Positions 7,681-15,881 of a stretch of DNA of 35,833 nt are shown here, one piece after another (positions within the stretch are counted from its first letter, which is position 1; each line of letters begins with the position of its first letter). The notes beneath the pieces were generated by a model. The model did no database searches, was not told where the DNA came from, and saw only the letters and a program-made list of their open reading frames with translations. Source of the DNA: JBBQSN01 sp038213835 (GTDB lineage: Bacteria; Actinomycetota; Actinomycetes; Actinomycetales; CAWJMD01); NCBI GenBank assembly GCA_038213835.1, contig JBBQSN010000008.1, positions 1 through 35,833 on the forward strand, read 5' to 3'. A program made the position numbers and the translations under genes.

Positions 7681-9042
7681 TCAGGCCCCCAGCATGCTCT
7701 GGCCGCAGACCCGGACGACCTGCCCGGTGATGCCGGCGCTGCCGGGACGTGCGAACCAGGCGATCGTCTCGGCGACGTCGACGGGCAGACCGCCCTGCGA
7801 CAGGCTGTTGATCCGACGGCCGACCTCGCGGGTGGCGAGCGGCATGCGCGAGGTCATCTCGGTCTCGATGAACCCGGGCGCGACCGCGTTGTAGGTGATG
7901 CCGCGCGGCGCCAGCAGCCGCGCCTGCGCCGCGACCATGCCGATGACGCCCGCCTTGCTGGCCGCGTAGTTGACCTGGCCGCGGTTGCCCGCGATGCCGC
8001 TCATCGACGAGACGGACACGACCCGGCCGCCCTCCTTGACCGCGCCGGAAGGAGCGAGCAGGACGTCGTCCATCCGCAGCTGGGCGGCGAGGTTCACCTC
8101 GAGGACCGAGCCCCAGCGGTCCGCGTCGGTGTTGACCAGCAGCCTGTCGCGGGTGATGCCGGCGTTGTGCACGACGAGGTCGATGCCTCCGCTGCGCGCG
8201 CCGGCCTCGGCGATCCGGGTACCGGCGTCGGTGGCGGTGACGTCGAGCTGCAGGGCGGTGCCCGCCACCCGGTTCGCGACCGCGGCGAGGTGCTGCCCAG
8301 CCGCCGGTACGTCGACCGCGATGACCGAGGCGCCGTCGCGGGCGAGGACGTCGACGATCGAGGCACCGATGCCGCGCGCCGCACCGGTGACGACCGCCAC
8401 CTGTCCGGCGAGCGGTCGGGCCGGGTCGCCGGGGGCGGAGAACTCTCCGCCACCCACCCGGACCAGCTGGGCGTCGACGTAGGCGGAGCGACCGGAGAGG
8501 AAGAAGCCCACGGCAGAACCGATCTCGGCGTCGTCACCCAGGACGTAGACGGCGTTCGCCGTGGCGCCCGCGCGGAGCTCCTTGGCCACCGAGCGGGTGA
8601 TGCCCTCGAGTGCGCGTTGGGTGGCGACGGCCTCGGGCTCCTCCAGGGTCTCGGGGGCTCGACCCACGAGCACGACCCGACCGCAGCGACCGAGCCGCTT
8701 GAGCGCCGGCGCGAGCACCCCGCGGAGAAGCTCGAGGTCGCTGACGGAGCGCGCGCCCGCGACGTCGACCACGATCGCACCGAGGCGCGGGTCCTCGGGT
8801 GCCTCGCTGACGACGTCGACGCCCTCGGCGACGAGGAACGCGTGCAGCCGGTCACCGAACGGGCCCTCGCGGCCCGCGGTGGCGAGCAGCGCCGGGCCGT
8901 CGAGCAGCGGGTCGCCGGGGGTGAAGCGGCGCAACGGGACCGGCTGCGGCAGACCGAGTCGCGACGACAGCGCCTTGCCGAAACCGGAGCGCACGAACGA
9001 GGTGTAGCCGTCGGTCGGCTGGTGGACCGCCTTGGGGGTCAC
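7681..9042 (-). CDS. fabG4: Long-type 3-oxoacyl reductase (FabG4-like)
   Basis: A 453-residue short-chain dehydrogenase with the two-domain layout of high-molecular-weight FabG4. The N-terminal half (about residues 1-210) is a flavodoxin-like domain without the cofactor motif. The C-terminal half is a full Rossmann ketoreductase with TGAARGIG for nucleotide binding, NAG in VVHNAGITRD, the catalytic Ser in SVSSMSGIAGNRG and YAASK for Tyr-Lys. The GTG at 9042 overlaps the fadA2 stop by four bases (GTGA) and gives nearly the length of the M. tuberculosis protein (454). It probably reduces 3-oxoacyl-CoA or the reverse, between the thiolase and the hydratase of the same operon. Confidence 0.92.
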   Translation of the reverse strand: MTPKAVHQPTDGYTSFVRSGFGKALSSRLGLPQPVPLRRFTPGDPLLDGPALLATAGREGPFGDRLHAFLVAEGVDVVSEAPEDPRLGAIVVDVAGARSVSDLELLRGVLAPALKRLGRCGRVVLVGRAPETLEEPEAVATQRALEGITRSVAKELRAGATANAVYVLGDDAEIGSAVGFFLSGRSAYVDAQLVRVGGGEFSAPGDPARPLAGQVAVVTGAARGIGASIVDVLARDGASVIAVDVPAAGQHLAAVANRVAGTALQLDVTATDAGTRIAEAGARSGGIDLVVHNAGITRDRLLVNTDADRWGSVLEVNLAAQLRMDDVLLAPSGAVKEGGRVVSVSSMSGIAGNRGQVNYAASKAGVIGMVAAQARLLAPRGITYNAVAPGFIETEMTSRMPLATREVGRRINSLSQGGLPVDVAETIAWFARPGSAGITGQVVRVCGQSMLGA

Positions 9043-10358
9043 TGGTCGGCCTCCAGGATGGCGACGACGCCCTGCCCGCCCGCGGCGCAGATCGAGATCA
9101 GGCCACGACCGGACCCCTTCTCGTGCCGGTTCTCGTGCAACGTCTTCGCCAGGCTCGCGACAATGCGTCCGCCGGTGGCCGCGAAGGGGTGGCCGGCGGC
9201 GAGGCTGGACCCGTTGACGTTGAGACGGGTGCGGTCGATCGCGCCGAGCGGCGCCTCGAGCCCGAGTCGGTCGCGGCAGAACTCCTCGCTCTCCCAGGCC
9301 TTCAGGGTGGCGAGCACGGTCGAGGCGAATGCCTCGTGGATCTCGTAGAAGTCGAAGTCCTGCAGCGTCAGCCCCTGCCGGGCCAGCATCCGCGGGACGG
9401 CGTACGACGGCGCCATCAGCAGGCCCTCGCCGCCGTGCACGTAGTCGACCGCCGCGGTCTGGGCGTCGACCACGTGGGCCAGGACCGGGAGACCGTGCTC
9501 GGCCGCCCACTCGTCCGACGCCAGCAGCACCGCCGAGGCGCCGTCGCTGAGCGGGGTGGAGTTGCCGGCCGTCATGGTGGCGTCGTCGCCGAGGTCCCGG
9601 CCGAAGGCCGGCTTGAGCCGGGCCAGCGCCTCGACGGTGGAGTCGGGGCGCAGGTTCTGGTCCCGGGTCAGCCCGAGGTAGCCGGTGACGAGGTCGTCCT
9701 GGAAGCCGCGCTCGTACGAGGCGGCCAGGTTCTGGTGGCTGGCCGCGGCGATCTCGTCCTGCGCCTCCCGGGTGATGCCCCACTCGTGCGCGGTGACGGC
9801 CATGTGGTCGCCCATCGACATGCCGGTGCGGGGCTCGCGGTTGCGCGGGATCTCGGGGACCACCTGCGCCGGCCGGATGCTGGCCAGCGCCTTGATCCGC
9901 TGCTGCGGGGTCTTGGCCCGGCTGAGCGCGAGCAGGGTCTGGCGGAGGTCCTCGTTCACGGCGATCGGGGCGTCGGACGCGGAGTCGACGCCGCCGGCGA
10001 TCGCCGACTCGACCTGGCCGAGCGCGATCTTGTTGGCGGCCAGCACCACGGCCTCCAGGCCGGTGCCGCAGGCCTGCTGGACGTCGTACGCCGGTGTGGC
10101 CGCAGCGAGCTGCGAGCCCAGCACCGCCTCGCGGGTGAGGTTGAAGTCGCGGCTGTGCTTGAGCACGGCGCCGGCGACCACCTCGTCGACCGGCTGACCC
10201 GCGAGACCGAACCGTGCCACCAGACCGTCGAGGGTGGTGGTGAGCATGTCCTGGTTGGAGGCCCGCGCGTACGGTCCGCCGGAGCGGGCGAACGGGATCC
10301 GGTTGCCGCCCAGCACCGCTGCGCGGCGAGGGGCGGGGGTCTGAACCTGACGTGCCAT
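9039..10358 (-). CDS. fadA2: Acetyl-CoA C-acetyltransferase / 3-ketoacyl-CoA thiolase
   Basis: A 439-residue thiolase, first gene of the fadA2-fabG4-htdX operon. The nucleophilic Cys is in QQACGTGLEA (about residue 97). The other conserved motifs are YEIHEAFA, NVNGSSLAAGHPFAATGGR (catalytic His) and CAAGGQG (second Cys). The N-terminal NRIPFARSGGPYA is typical of the FadA2/FadI type. The ATG at 10358 has AGGAGA about eight bases upstream, which fixes the start; the much longer open frame upstream is not coding. The gene is divergent from a TetR gene with an inverted repeat between them. It cleaves or condenses acyl-CoA. With the reductase and hydratase it can run a cycle of fatty-acid breakdown or chain extension. 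Confidence 0.94.
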   Translation of the reverse strand: MARQVQTPAPRRAAVLGGNRIPFARSGGPYARASNQDMLTTTLDGLVARFGLAGQPVDEVVAGAVLKHSRDFNLTREAVLGSQLAAATPAYDVQQACGTGLEAVVLAANKIALGQVESAIAGGVDSASDAPIAVNEDLRQTLLALSRAKTPQQRIKALASIRPAQVVPEIPRNREPRTGMSMGDHMAVTAHEWGITREAQDEIAAASHQNLAASYERGFQDDLVTGYLGLTRDQNLRPDSTVEALARLKPAFGRDLGDDATMTAGNSTPLSDGASAVLLASDEWAAEHGLPVLAHVVDAQTAAVDYVHGGEGLLMAPSYAVPRMLARQGLTLQDFDFYEIHEAFASTVLATLKAWESEEFCRDRLGLEAPLGAIDRTRLNVNGSSLAAGHPFAATGGRIVASLAKTLHENRHEKGSGRGLISICAAGGQGVVAILEADQ

Positions 10359-10411
10359 CGGGTGATCTCTCCTGCTCGTGAGGACTGCCGCTCTGGCCCT
10401 CGACACTAGCA

Positions 10412-10433
10412 GGTACCCGGAGTATGCGGTACC
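10412..10433. promoter_or_regulatory. Candidate operator between fadA2 and the divergent tetR gene
   Basis: Two GGTACC hexamers separated by 10 bases (GGTACC-N10-GGTACC) form an inverted repeat 10 bases before the TetR ATG at 10443 and 54 bases before the fadA2 ATG. Position and symmetry fit an operator for the neighbouring repressor that controls both directions. The match is short, so chance cannot be excluded. Confidence 0.5.
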
Positions 10434-10442
10434 GTCCGACAC

Positions 10443-11096
10443 ATGAACTCGACGATCCGCGACGGCCGCGACCGGCGCTGGGACGTGCACCGGACCGAAC
10501 GCCGCCAGGCCCTGGTCGAGGCGACCCTGCGGGCGGTACGCCAGCACGGCTCGGGCGCCGGGATGGACGAGATCGCCGCCGTCGCCGGCACCTCGAAGAC
10601 CGTGCTGTACCGGCACTTCGCCGACAAGGGCCAGCTCTACCTGGCGGTCACCGAGGCCGTGCACGCCCTGATCGCCCGCGACGTCGGGGCGAGCGTCGTG
10701 CGCGCGGGGGCCACCGATGCCCGCGCTGCCGTGGCGGCCGCGGCCGACGCCTACCTGGCCCTGGTGGAACGCGACCCCGAGGTCTACCGGTTCGTGGTGG
10801 AGCGGCCGCTGCTGGCCGGCGGCCAGTCCCCCGGCGACGCCGACCCCGTCCGAGGGCTGGTGCAGCTGGTCGGCCAGCAGGTGGGCGAGACCCTCGCGTC
10901 CGCGGGCGCCCCCGCCGACCGCGCCGCCACCTGGGGCCACGCTCTGGTCGGCATGGTCCGCGCAGCGGCCGACGAGTGGATCGACTCCCCCTCTCCCGCA
11001 CCACGTCACGTCCTGGTCGAGCAGCTCGTCGACCTGGCCTGGGGTGGGCTGGCCGCCTCCGTCGCTCCTGCTCCGGGGACACCCGACCCGCTCTGA
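10443..11096 (+). CDS. TetR family regulator, likely of the fadA2-fabG4-htdX operon
   Basis: A 217-residue TetR protein. The DNA-binding domain is at about residues 18-64, with helix-turn-helix MDEIAAVAGTSKTVLYRHFADKGQLY. The C-terminal domain is alpha-helical, with an AVAAAADAYLALVERDPEVYRFVVE segment common in regulators of fatty-acid genes. It is transcribed away from fadA2, with an 84-base shared promoter region that holds a GGTACC inverted repeat. An acyl-CoA is the likely ligand by analogy with FadR/KstR-type TetR proteins; this is inference from context. Confidence 0.9.
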   Translation: MNSTIRDGRDRRWDVHRTERRQALVEATLRAVRQHGSGAGMDEIAAVAGTSKTVLYRHFADKGQLYLAVTEAVHALIARDVGASVVRAGATDARAAVAAAADAYLALVERDPEVYRFVVERPLLAGGQSPGDADPVRGLVQLVGQQVGETLASAGAPADRAATWGHALVGMVRAAADEWIDSPSPAPRHVLVEQLVDLAWGGLAASVAPAPGTPDPL

Positions 11097-11138
11097 CCTG
11101 CTCGCCCGACCGGCTGCCGGCCGTGGTGGGATGACGCC

Positions 11139-11570
11139 ATGACCGACCAGCCCTCCATGCCCACCACGCCGGACCAGATCAACGGCTTCCTCGGCGCGTA
11201 CGGCGAGCACCTCGGCCTGCGCGTCGTCGAGGCCGGACCGGACCGGATGGTCGCGACCTGGACGGTCGGCCCGCACCTGGTGCAGCCGTACGGCATCGTC
11301 CACGGCGGGGTGCACTGCACCGTGGTCGAGACCCTGGGCAGCGTGGGCGGCGCGATCTGGTTCGGCGAGCGCGGCAAGGTCGTGGGCGTGAACAACTCCA
11401 CCGACTTCTACCGCGCCGTCACCGAGGGCGAGATCACCTCCACCGGCACCCCGATCCACCAGGGACGCAGCCAGCAGGTGTGGGTGATCGAGAGCCGCGA
11501 CGCCGACGGCCGGCTCGTCTCGCGCGGTCAATTGCGGCTGCAGAACCTGCCGGATCGCGACAGCGCCTGA
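11139..11570 (+). CDS. PaaI-family hotdog thioesterase
   Basis: A 143-residue single-hotdog protein. The acyl-CoA thioesterase motif is VQPYGIVHGGVHCTVVETLGS: HGG followed by the helix carrying the acidic residue (VVET). A beta-sheet core follows (VVGVNNSTDFYRAV to ITSTGTPIHQGRSQQVWVIE). The family (hydroxybenzoyl-CoA/PaaI/YdiI-like) hydrolyses aryl- or acyl-CoA. It lies 42 bases after the TetR gene on the same strand, so co-transcription is possible and fits the acyl-CoA theme. The true substrate is unknown. Confidence 0.9.
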   Translation: MTDQPSMPTTPDQINGFLGAYGEHLGLRVVEAGPDRMVATWTVGPHLVQPYGIVHGGVHCTVVETLGSVGGAIWFGERGKVVGVNNSTDFYRAVTEGEITSTGTPIHQGRSQQVWVIESRDADGRLVSRGQLRLQNLPDRDSA

Positions 11571-11837
11571 CATCAGGACGCGCGCAGGGCCCGGCGTCGG
11601 CACCGTGTCCGCGCGATGGATCAGGACCTCGAGCAGGACCGAGCGGTGCCGCCCAGACCACGCGACAACGCCTCGCGACCCAGAGCTGGCGCGGGCTGAA
11701 GGCTCCGGTCAAGCGCGCGTTTCTGCGAGGTGCTGCCCGCGCCGACGCCGAGGCGCCGCGCTCCTGGCAGCGACGGCGTAGCGGCTCGTACCGCGCTGCG
11801 GTCGCTCTCGCTCCCGCCTCTCCGTAGGCTCGGTGGC

Positions 11838-12722
11838 ATGAAGACACGCAGCATCGGCAACAGCACCGTCGGCCGGCTCGAGGTGGGTGCGGTCGGCCTG
11901 GGCCTGATGACCTTCGACCAGAGCGGCACCCAGCCGCGCGAGCAGCTCGCCGCCACCGTGCGCGCCGCGCTCGACGCCGGGGTGACCTTGTTCGACTCCG
12001 CCGACGCCTACGGCCCGGGCGACGAGAAGGGCGAGGGCGCCCAGGGCGAGAACGAGACGCTGATCGCCTCGCTGCTCGACGAGCTCGGCGTGCGCGACCG
12101 GGTGCTGCTGGCCACCAAGGGCGGCCACGTGCGCACCGACGGCGGCGGCTGGGACACCGACAGCTCGGCCGACCACCTGCGCGCGGCGGTCGACGCCAGC
12201 CTCGGACGCCTCGGCGTGGAGCAGATCGCGCTGTGGCAGCACCACCGTCCCGACCCGGACGTCGACTACGCCGACGTCATCGGCACGCTGAAGGAGATCG
12301 CCGACTCCGGCAAGGTGCGGATGGTCGGCCTCTCGAACGCCGACCCTGAGCAGATCCGCGCGGCGCACGCCGTGCTGGGGGACTCGCTGGTCAGCGTCCA
12401 GAACCAGTTCTCGCCGAAGTTCCGCAGCAGCAGGCCCGAGATCGACGTCTGCGAGGAGCTCGGCCTGGCGTTCCTGCCGTGGAGCCCGCTGGGCGGCCTC
12501 GGCGACGCCAAGGAGCTCGCCACGAAGCACCCCGCGTTCGCGCAGGTGGCGACGGCCCGTGGCGTCAGCGCTCAGCAGGTCGCGCTCGCCTGGGAGCTCG
12601 CGCAGTCCCCGGTGGTCATCCCGATCCCCGGCGCCAAGCGGCCCCAGTCGATCACCGACTCCGCCGCTGCCGCCGAGATCGACCTGACCGCCGACGAGCG
12701 CACTACCCTTGACGCCGACTGA
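11838..12722 (+). CDS. Aldo/keto reductase
   Basis: A 294-residue TIM-barrel oxidoreductase using NADPH. The catalytic tetrad is visible: Asp and Tyr in LFDSADAYGPG, Lys in LLATKGG and His in LWQHHRPD. The NADP-binding C-terminal region includes IPIPGAKRPQSITDS. The YajO/Tas-like subgroup (MVGLSNADPEQI, LPWSPLGGL) is the closest by memory. The ATG at 11838 is chosen because MKTRSIGNS gives the usual AKR N-terminal beta hairpin; upstream sequence in frame has no family resemblance. The 267 bases before it hold no evident gene. A PhyH gene follows after 37 bases in the same direction. Confidence 0.93.
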   Translation: MKTRSIGNSTVGRLEVGAVGLGLMTFDQSGTQPREQLAATVRAALDAGVTLFDSADAYGPGDEKGEGAQGENETLIASLLDELGVRDRVLLATKGGHVRTDGGGWDTDSSADHLRAAVDASLGRLGVEQIALWQHHRPDPDVDYADVIGTLKEIADSGKVRMVGLSNADPEQIRAAHAVLGDSLVSVQNQFSPKFRSSRPEIDVCEELGLAFLPWSPLGGLGDAKELATKHPAFAQVATARGVSAQQVALAWELAQSPVVIPIPGAKRPQSITDSAAAAEIDLTADERTTLDAD

Positions 12723-12759
12723 CCGTCGCACACCCACTTCTCGAGGCGGAGATCCCACC

Positions 12760-13674
12760 ATGACGTCGCAGCCGAGGTCGGCGGACCTCGACCTGGACCG
12801 GGTCGAGGAGGAGCTCTACACCCACGGCATCACCGGCATGCCGGGCACGCACCCCCCGGAGCTGATCGAGCGTCTGCACGAGGAGTGCATGCGTTTGTAC
12901 GAGGAGGCCAGCGAGTACCAGGGCGGCCGGGTCCGGCGCGGCCCGCAGCGGTGGTACTACGCGGTCCACCCCGAGACGCTGTCGATGGTCGTGGACCTGC
13001 TGTCGCACCCGTGGCTGGTGCAGACCTGCACGAAGGTGCTGGGGGCCGACTACCGGATCCGCGAGGTGGCCTTCGACGTCTCCTTCCCCGGGTCGACCCA
13101 CCAGCCGTGGCACCGCGACTTCCGCCGCCCGGTCGGCATGACCACCGGGGCGGACGGCAGGCCGCGGCTCACCGCGATCGCGTTCAACCTGCCGACCGTC
13201 GACGTCGAGCCCGAGCTCGGGCCGCTCGAGGTGGTGCCGGGCACCCAGTGGGACGAGATCCACACCGACGACGGCATGTTCCCGGCCAAGGGCGCCGGCC
13301 AGCAGCAGTACGAGGACGACCCGCGACGCGTCCTGAAGCGCCCCCGCCGCGGGGACATGTCGGCCCGCACGCCCCTCATGCTGCACCGCGGGACGCCCAA
13401 CGTCTCGGCCGACCAGGAGCGGCCCGTCATGGTGATCACGGTCTACGCGGCCGACGCCGAGGAGGTGCTGGACGGGCACACCGTCCTGGCGGTGACGCAG
13501 GCCTTCCACGACGGAATGCCCCCGGTCGTCCGCGACCACCTCGACTGCGAGGTCGTCGACGTCCTCGAGCCCATCGTCAACACGCACGACATCGAGGGCC
13601 TCAACATGGGCGGGGACGACGACGAGGTCGAGGGCCCCGCGGTCGCCGGCCGGATCGACCCGCAGGCGGGCTGA
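12760..13674 (+). CDS. Phytanoyl-CoA dioxygenase (PhyH) family protein
   Basis: A 304-residue Fe(II)/2-oxoglutarate oxygenase of the PhyH group. The iron facial triad can be placed as His and Asp in HQPWHRDFRRP and a distal His in LMLHRGTPNVS. An Arg further on (QERPVMVIT) is a candidate 2-oxoglutarate ligand. The family hydroxylates acyl-CoAs, small molecules or natural products. The start ATG at 12760 has AGGCGGAG upstream; an earlier in-frame ATG at 12709 would overlap the aldo/keto reductase. The C-terminus is acidic (GGDDDEVEGP). The substrate is not predictable. Confidence 0.88.
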   Translation: MTSQPRSADLDLDRVEEELYTHGITGMPGTHPPELIERLHEECMRLYEEASEYQGGRVRRGPQRWYYAVHPETLSMVVDLLSHPWLVQTCTKVLGADYRIREVAFDVSFPGSTHQPWHRDFRRPVGMTTGADGRPRLTAIAFNLPTVDVEPELGPLEVVPGTQWDEIHTDDGMFPAKGAGQQQYEDDPRRVLKRPRRGDMSARTPLMLHRGTPNVSADQERPVMVITVYAADAEEVLDGHTVLAVTQAFHDGMPPVVRDHLDCEVVDVLEPIVNTHDIEGLNMGGDDDEVEGPAVAGRIDPQAG

Positions 13675-13697
13675 GGACGCGCGGACCTCGGGAACGC

Positions 13698-13723
13698 CCT
13701 CACGCGGGCATCTACCCGTGAGG
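13698..13723. terminator. Possible bidirectional terminator hairpin
   Basis: CCTCAC and GTGAGG form a six-pair stem, extended by GGG/CCC after a two-base bulge, around CATCTA. It sits between two convergent genes (PhyH and the DUF2867 protein). There is no T-tract, as is usual in high-GC actinobacteria. It is a short hairpin, so confidence is moderate. Confidence 0.4.
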
Positions 13724-13767
13724 CGACGAGGGGCCGCTCCCGGGCTCCGGCAACCACTGGTGCACGC

Positions 13768-14751
13768 TCAGCGAGTGGCGACCGGTGTCCGGGCGGCCAC
13801 CCGGCGCAGCATCGCCGGCACGATGAGGCGGTGGAAGGGGAGCACGAGCGCGAAGTACGCGCGCCCCGCCAGATTGTGCCGCTGCACGAAGGTGGCCACC
13901 ACCAGATCCGGGCCCGACCCCGAAGCGTCCTGCAGCTCCAGCACCGTGCGGAAATTCAGGTGCCGGTCGTCGGAACCGGCCACGAGGAAGTCGTCGGTCA
14001 CCTGGAGCAGCACGAAGGGCGACGTGCCGGGCTTCCAGTCCGCGGTGTCCAGTCGCATCGCCCGGGCGAGGAGACGGCGGATGCGGATCAGTGCGGTCAT
14101 CCAGCGGGGAGTGCTCGCCGAGACGAGGGACTCGTAGCACCCGCGCACATCGGGCGACGCCCCCTGCGGGAGCCGAACCGCGAAGGCGTCCTGGAAGTCG
14201 GCGCGCGGGAGGCCGGCCGCCGCGGTCATCGCGGCGGTCACGTCCGCGCTGCGCACGGCGACCCGCCAGGCCGGCATCCCGTTCAGCCTGCGCAGGAGCC
14301 GAACCCACGGGGACCAGGCGGCAGGCCGTGCCGGCGCGCGTCCCATGGCCAGCTCGGCTCGGTCGAGCAGGTCCTCGATGACGGCGTCGTGGATCCAGCG
14401 GATGACCAGCGGCAGCAGCAGCCGGTAGGCACCGTGCGGCTGCGCCTCGAGGACGTGGCGCATCAACGCGGTGCCGTCGGGAAGCGGCTCGACCTCGAGC
14501 GCGTGCCGGCCGGTCAGCAGCGTCGGCGGTTCGAAGCCGAAGACGACCCGCCGACCGGGCTCGTAGGCGATAACCGAGTAGCGGATGTCGTCGTGACCGC
14601 CGCGAGCGCCCACGCCCACCGGACGGTCGAGTGTCATCGGCATCCAGTCGTGGGCGGGCCACAACCGGTCGTCCGGGCGTCCGACGTCGGCCAGCAGCGC
14701 CCCGACCTCCTCGACGGGCGCGGCGATCCTTCGCTCATGAACGTTCCGCAT
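13768..14751 (-). CDS. SRPBCC-DUF2867 two-domain protein
   Basis: A 327-residue protein. The N-terminal half (MRNVHERRIAAPVEEV to about residue 140) reads like an SRPBCC/polyketide-cyclase-type lipid-binding fold: GARGGHDDIRYSVIAYEPGRRVVFGF and LEVEPLPDGTALMRHVLEA. The C-terminal half (about 165-320) resembles DUF2867, with LPRADFQDAFAVRLP, FRTVLELQ and ATFVQRHNLAGRAYFALVLPFHRLIVPAMLRR. Two starts are possible: ATG at 14751, or at 14766, which lies inside the operator-like repeat. The gene is divergent from a TetR gene and probably controlled by it. A lipid or hydrophobic-ligand role is a guess; the cellular function is unknown. Confidence 0.8.
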   Translation of the reverse strand: MRNVHERRIAAPVEEVGALLADVGRPDDRLWPAHDWMPMTLDRPVGVGARGGHDDIRYSVIAYEPGRRVVFGFEPPTLLTGRHALEVEPLPDGTALMRHVLEAQPHGAYRLLLPLVIRWIHDAVIEDLLDRAELAMGRAPARPAAWSPWVRLLRRLNGMPAWRVAVRSADVTAAMTAAAGLPRADFQDAFAVRLPQGASPDVRGCYESLVSASTPRWMTALIRIRRLLARAMRLDTADWKPGTSPFVLLQVTDDFLVAGSDDRHLNFRTVLELQDASGSGPDLVVATFVQRHNLAGRAYFALVLPFHRLIVPAMLRRVAARTPVATR

Positions 14752-14760
14752 CTGCGTCCC

Positions 14761-14800
14761 TTCCATACTCCGGCGTACGATTTTCCATACGGTAGCGTAC
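14761..14800. promoter_or_regulatory. Two phased operator-like repeats between the DUF2867 gene and tetR
   Basis: Two 18-bp direct repeats, 14761-14778 and 14783-14800, share TTCCATAC-N4-GCGTAC. Their starts are 22 bp apart, close to two helical turns. Each contains an imperfect dyad (TAC-N6-GTA). They fill the space just before the TetR ATG at 14805 and lie at the start of the divergent gene. This is as expected for two TetR dimers binding on the same face of the DNA and controlling both genes. Confidence 0.7.
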
Positions 14801-14804
14801 TGGC

Positions 14805-15377
14805 ATGGCTGGAGCGAAGCGGAGGTTGTCGCCCCAGGACTGGGCGGAGGCGGCACTCGCGGCGCTGATCGAGGGTGGAGTGGCGGCCGTAGCGGTGGAG
14901 CCGTTGGCAACGTGGCTCAACACCACGAAGGGGAGCTTCTACTGGCACTATGCCGACCGAGGGGCGCTGCTCGATGCCGCACTGGCCCTGTGGGAGGCGC
15001 AGGAGACGGAGGCCGTCATCGCGGGGCTCGCCGGCATCGAGGACCCGGCCGACCGGTTGCACCTGCTGTTCGAGCTGGTGCTCACCCTGCCCGACGAGGA
15101 CTCCGTGGCTCGACTGGTCCGATCCGCCGACGACGTGCGGGTCGCGGCGGCACTGGAGCGGGTGACACGCCGCCGGCTCGACTACGTGATCGAGCAGCTG
15201 TCCGCCTGCGGCCTGCCTGCCCACGAGGCACAGGTCCGCGCGTCCGTCGCCTACGCCACCTACGTCGGCTGGTGGTGGCAGCTGCGGCAGATCGTCCCGG
15301 ACGCGGCGCCCTCCGGCACAGCCGCGCTCCCGCACGTCGCGCTGCTGCACCAGCTCCTCGGGCCTGTCACGCAGTGA
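14805..15377 (+). CDS. TetR family transcriptional regulator
   Basis: A 190-residue TetR protein. The DNA-binding domain occupies about residues 8-55, with recognition segment VEPLATWLNTTKGSFYWHYADRGALLDAAL. The KGSFYWHY form is typical of this repressor type. The ATG at 14805 follows five bases after the second of two operator-like repeats, so it is probably autoregulated and controls the divergent SRPBCC-DUF2867 gene. The 3' end faces tRNA-Ser, 40 bases away. The ligand is unknown. Confidence 0.9.
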   Translation: MAGAKRRLSPQDWAEAALAALIEGGVAAVAVEPLATWLNTTKGSFYWHYADRGALLDAALALWEAQETEAVIAGLAGIEDPADRLHLLFELVLTLPDEDSVARLVRSADDVRVAAALERVTRRRLDYVIEQLSACGLPAHEAQVRASVAYATYVGWWWQLRQIVPDAAPSGTAALPHVALLHQLLGPVTQ

Positions 15378-15419
15378 CGAGTGCCGGGCCGGTGGGTGGC
15401 TGGGGGAACGCACTGCTGG

Positions 15420-15509
15420 CGGAGGGCGTGGGATTCGAACCCACGAGACGGGGGTTGCCCGCCTAGCGGTTTTCAAGACCGCCGCGCTCGGCCACTACGC
15501 GAGCCCTCC
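15420..15509 (-). tRNA. tRNA-Ser (anticodon TGA)
   Basis: Complete class II tRNA on the minus strand. The seven-pair acceptor stem is GGAGGGC/GCCCTCC. The anticodon loop CTTGAAA has anticodon TGA. A long variable arm follows, then a T-arm with loop TTCGAAT. The discriminator is G at 15420, and an encoded CCA follows at 15417-15419. Confidence 0.96.
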
Positions 15510-15533
15510 TCGTGCAGGCCCCATTGTGCCCGA

Positions 15534-15881
15534 TCAGGGCGCGGCCAAGGGCACGCACGAGGTCACCACGGTCGGGTCGCCCGTTTCAGCAGGGAGCTCG
15601 ACGGGGAGCTCGCCGATCGCGACCCTGAACCCCAGCAGGTCGATCTCGACAGGTCCAACTACCAGTTCCAGGTTGTCATCGACCGTACTGACGCGCACGG
15701 GGGGTCGTGTGGCGGCTGCCGCACCGACGTGGGTGCCGTCCGCATCCAGCAAAGAGCCCCAGAAGACCCCGTCCAGGGCCAGGCTTCCGCCCCGCGACAC
15801 CAGTCCAGCGATCCGGAAGATCCCGTTGAAGACGCCCAGCCCCGTCCGAGGGGACGCAAACGACCCCGTGGCAGGCACCAC
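15534..15881 (-). CDS. Short beta-rich protein resembling exosporium-type surface repeats
   Basis: A 115-residue protein read from a GTG at 15881. The first half has the pattern FNGIFRIAGLVSRGGSLALDGVF-WGSLLDADGTHVG. The second has LELVVGPVEIDLLGFRVAIGELPVELPAETGD. These two blocks recall secreted actinobacterial proteins that carry a 'GTLTDANGxxVG' strand pair followed by 'LELGPLDLNLLGLxVHL'. Those relatives have a signal peptide and usually end in a Leu/Gly-rich tail; both are missing here. It may be a shortened gene or a remnant, and the start is uncertain. The resemblance is from memory and should be treated as weak to moderate. Confidence 0.45.
   Translation of the reverse strand: MVPATGSFASPRTGLGVFNGIFRIAGLVSRGGSLALDGVFWGSLLDADGTHVGAAAATRPPVRVSTVDDNLELVVGPVEIDLLGFRVAIGELPVELPAETGDPTVVTSCVPLAAP

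Noticed and set aside
7555..9348. Long plus-strand open frame (597 codons) opposite htdX-fabG4-fadA2
   Set aside because: It is Asp/Arg/Gly/Val-rich shadow sequence antisense to well-recognised enzymes, with no domain of its own.
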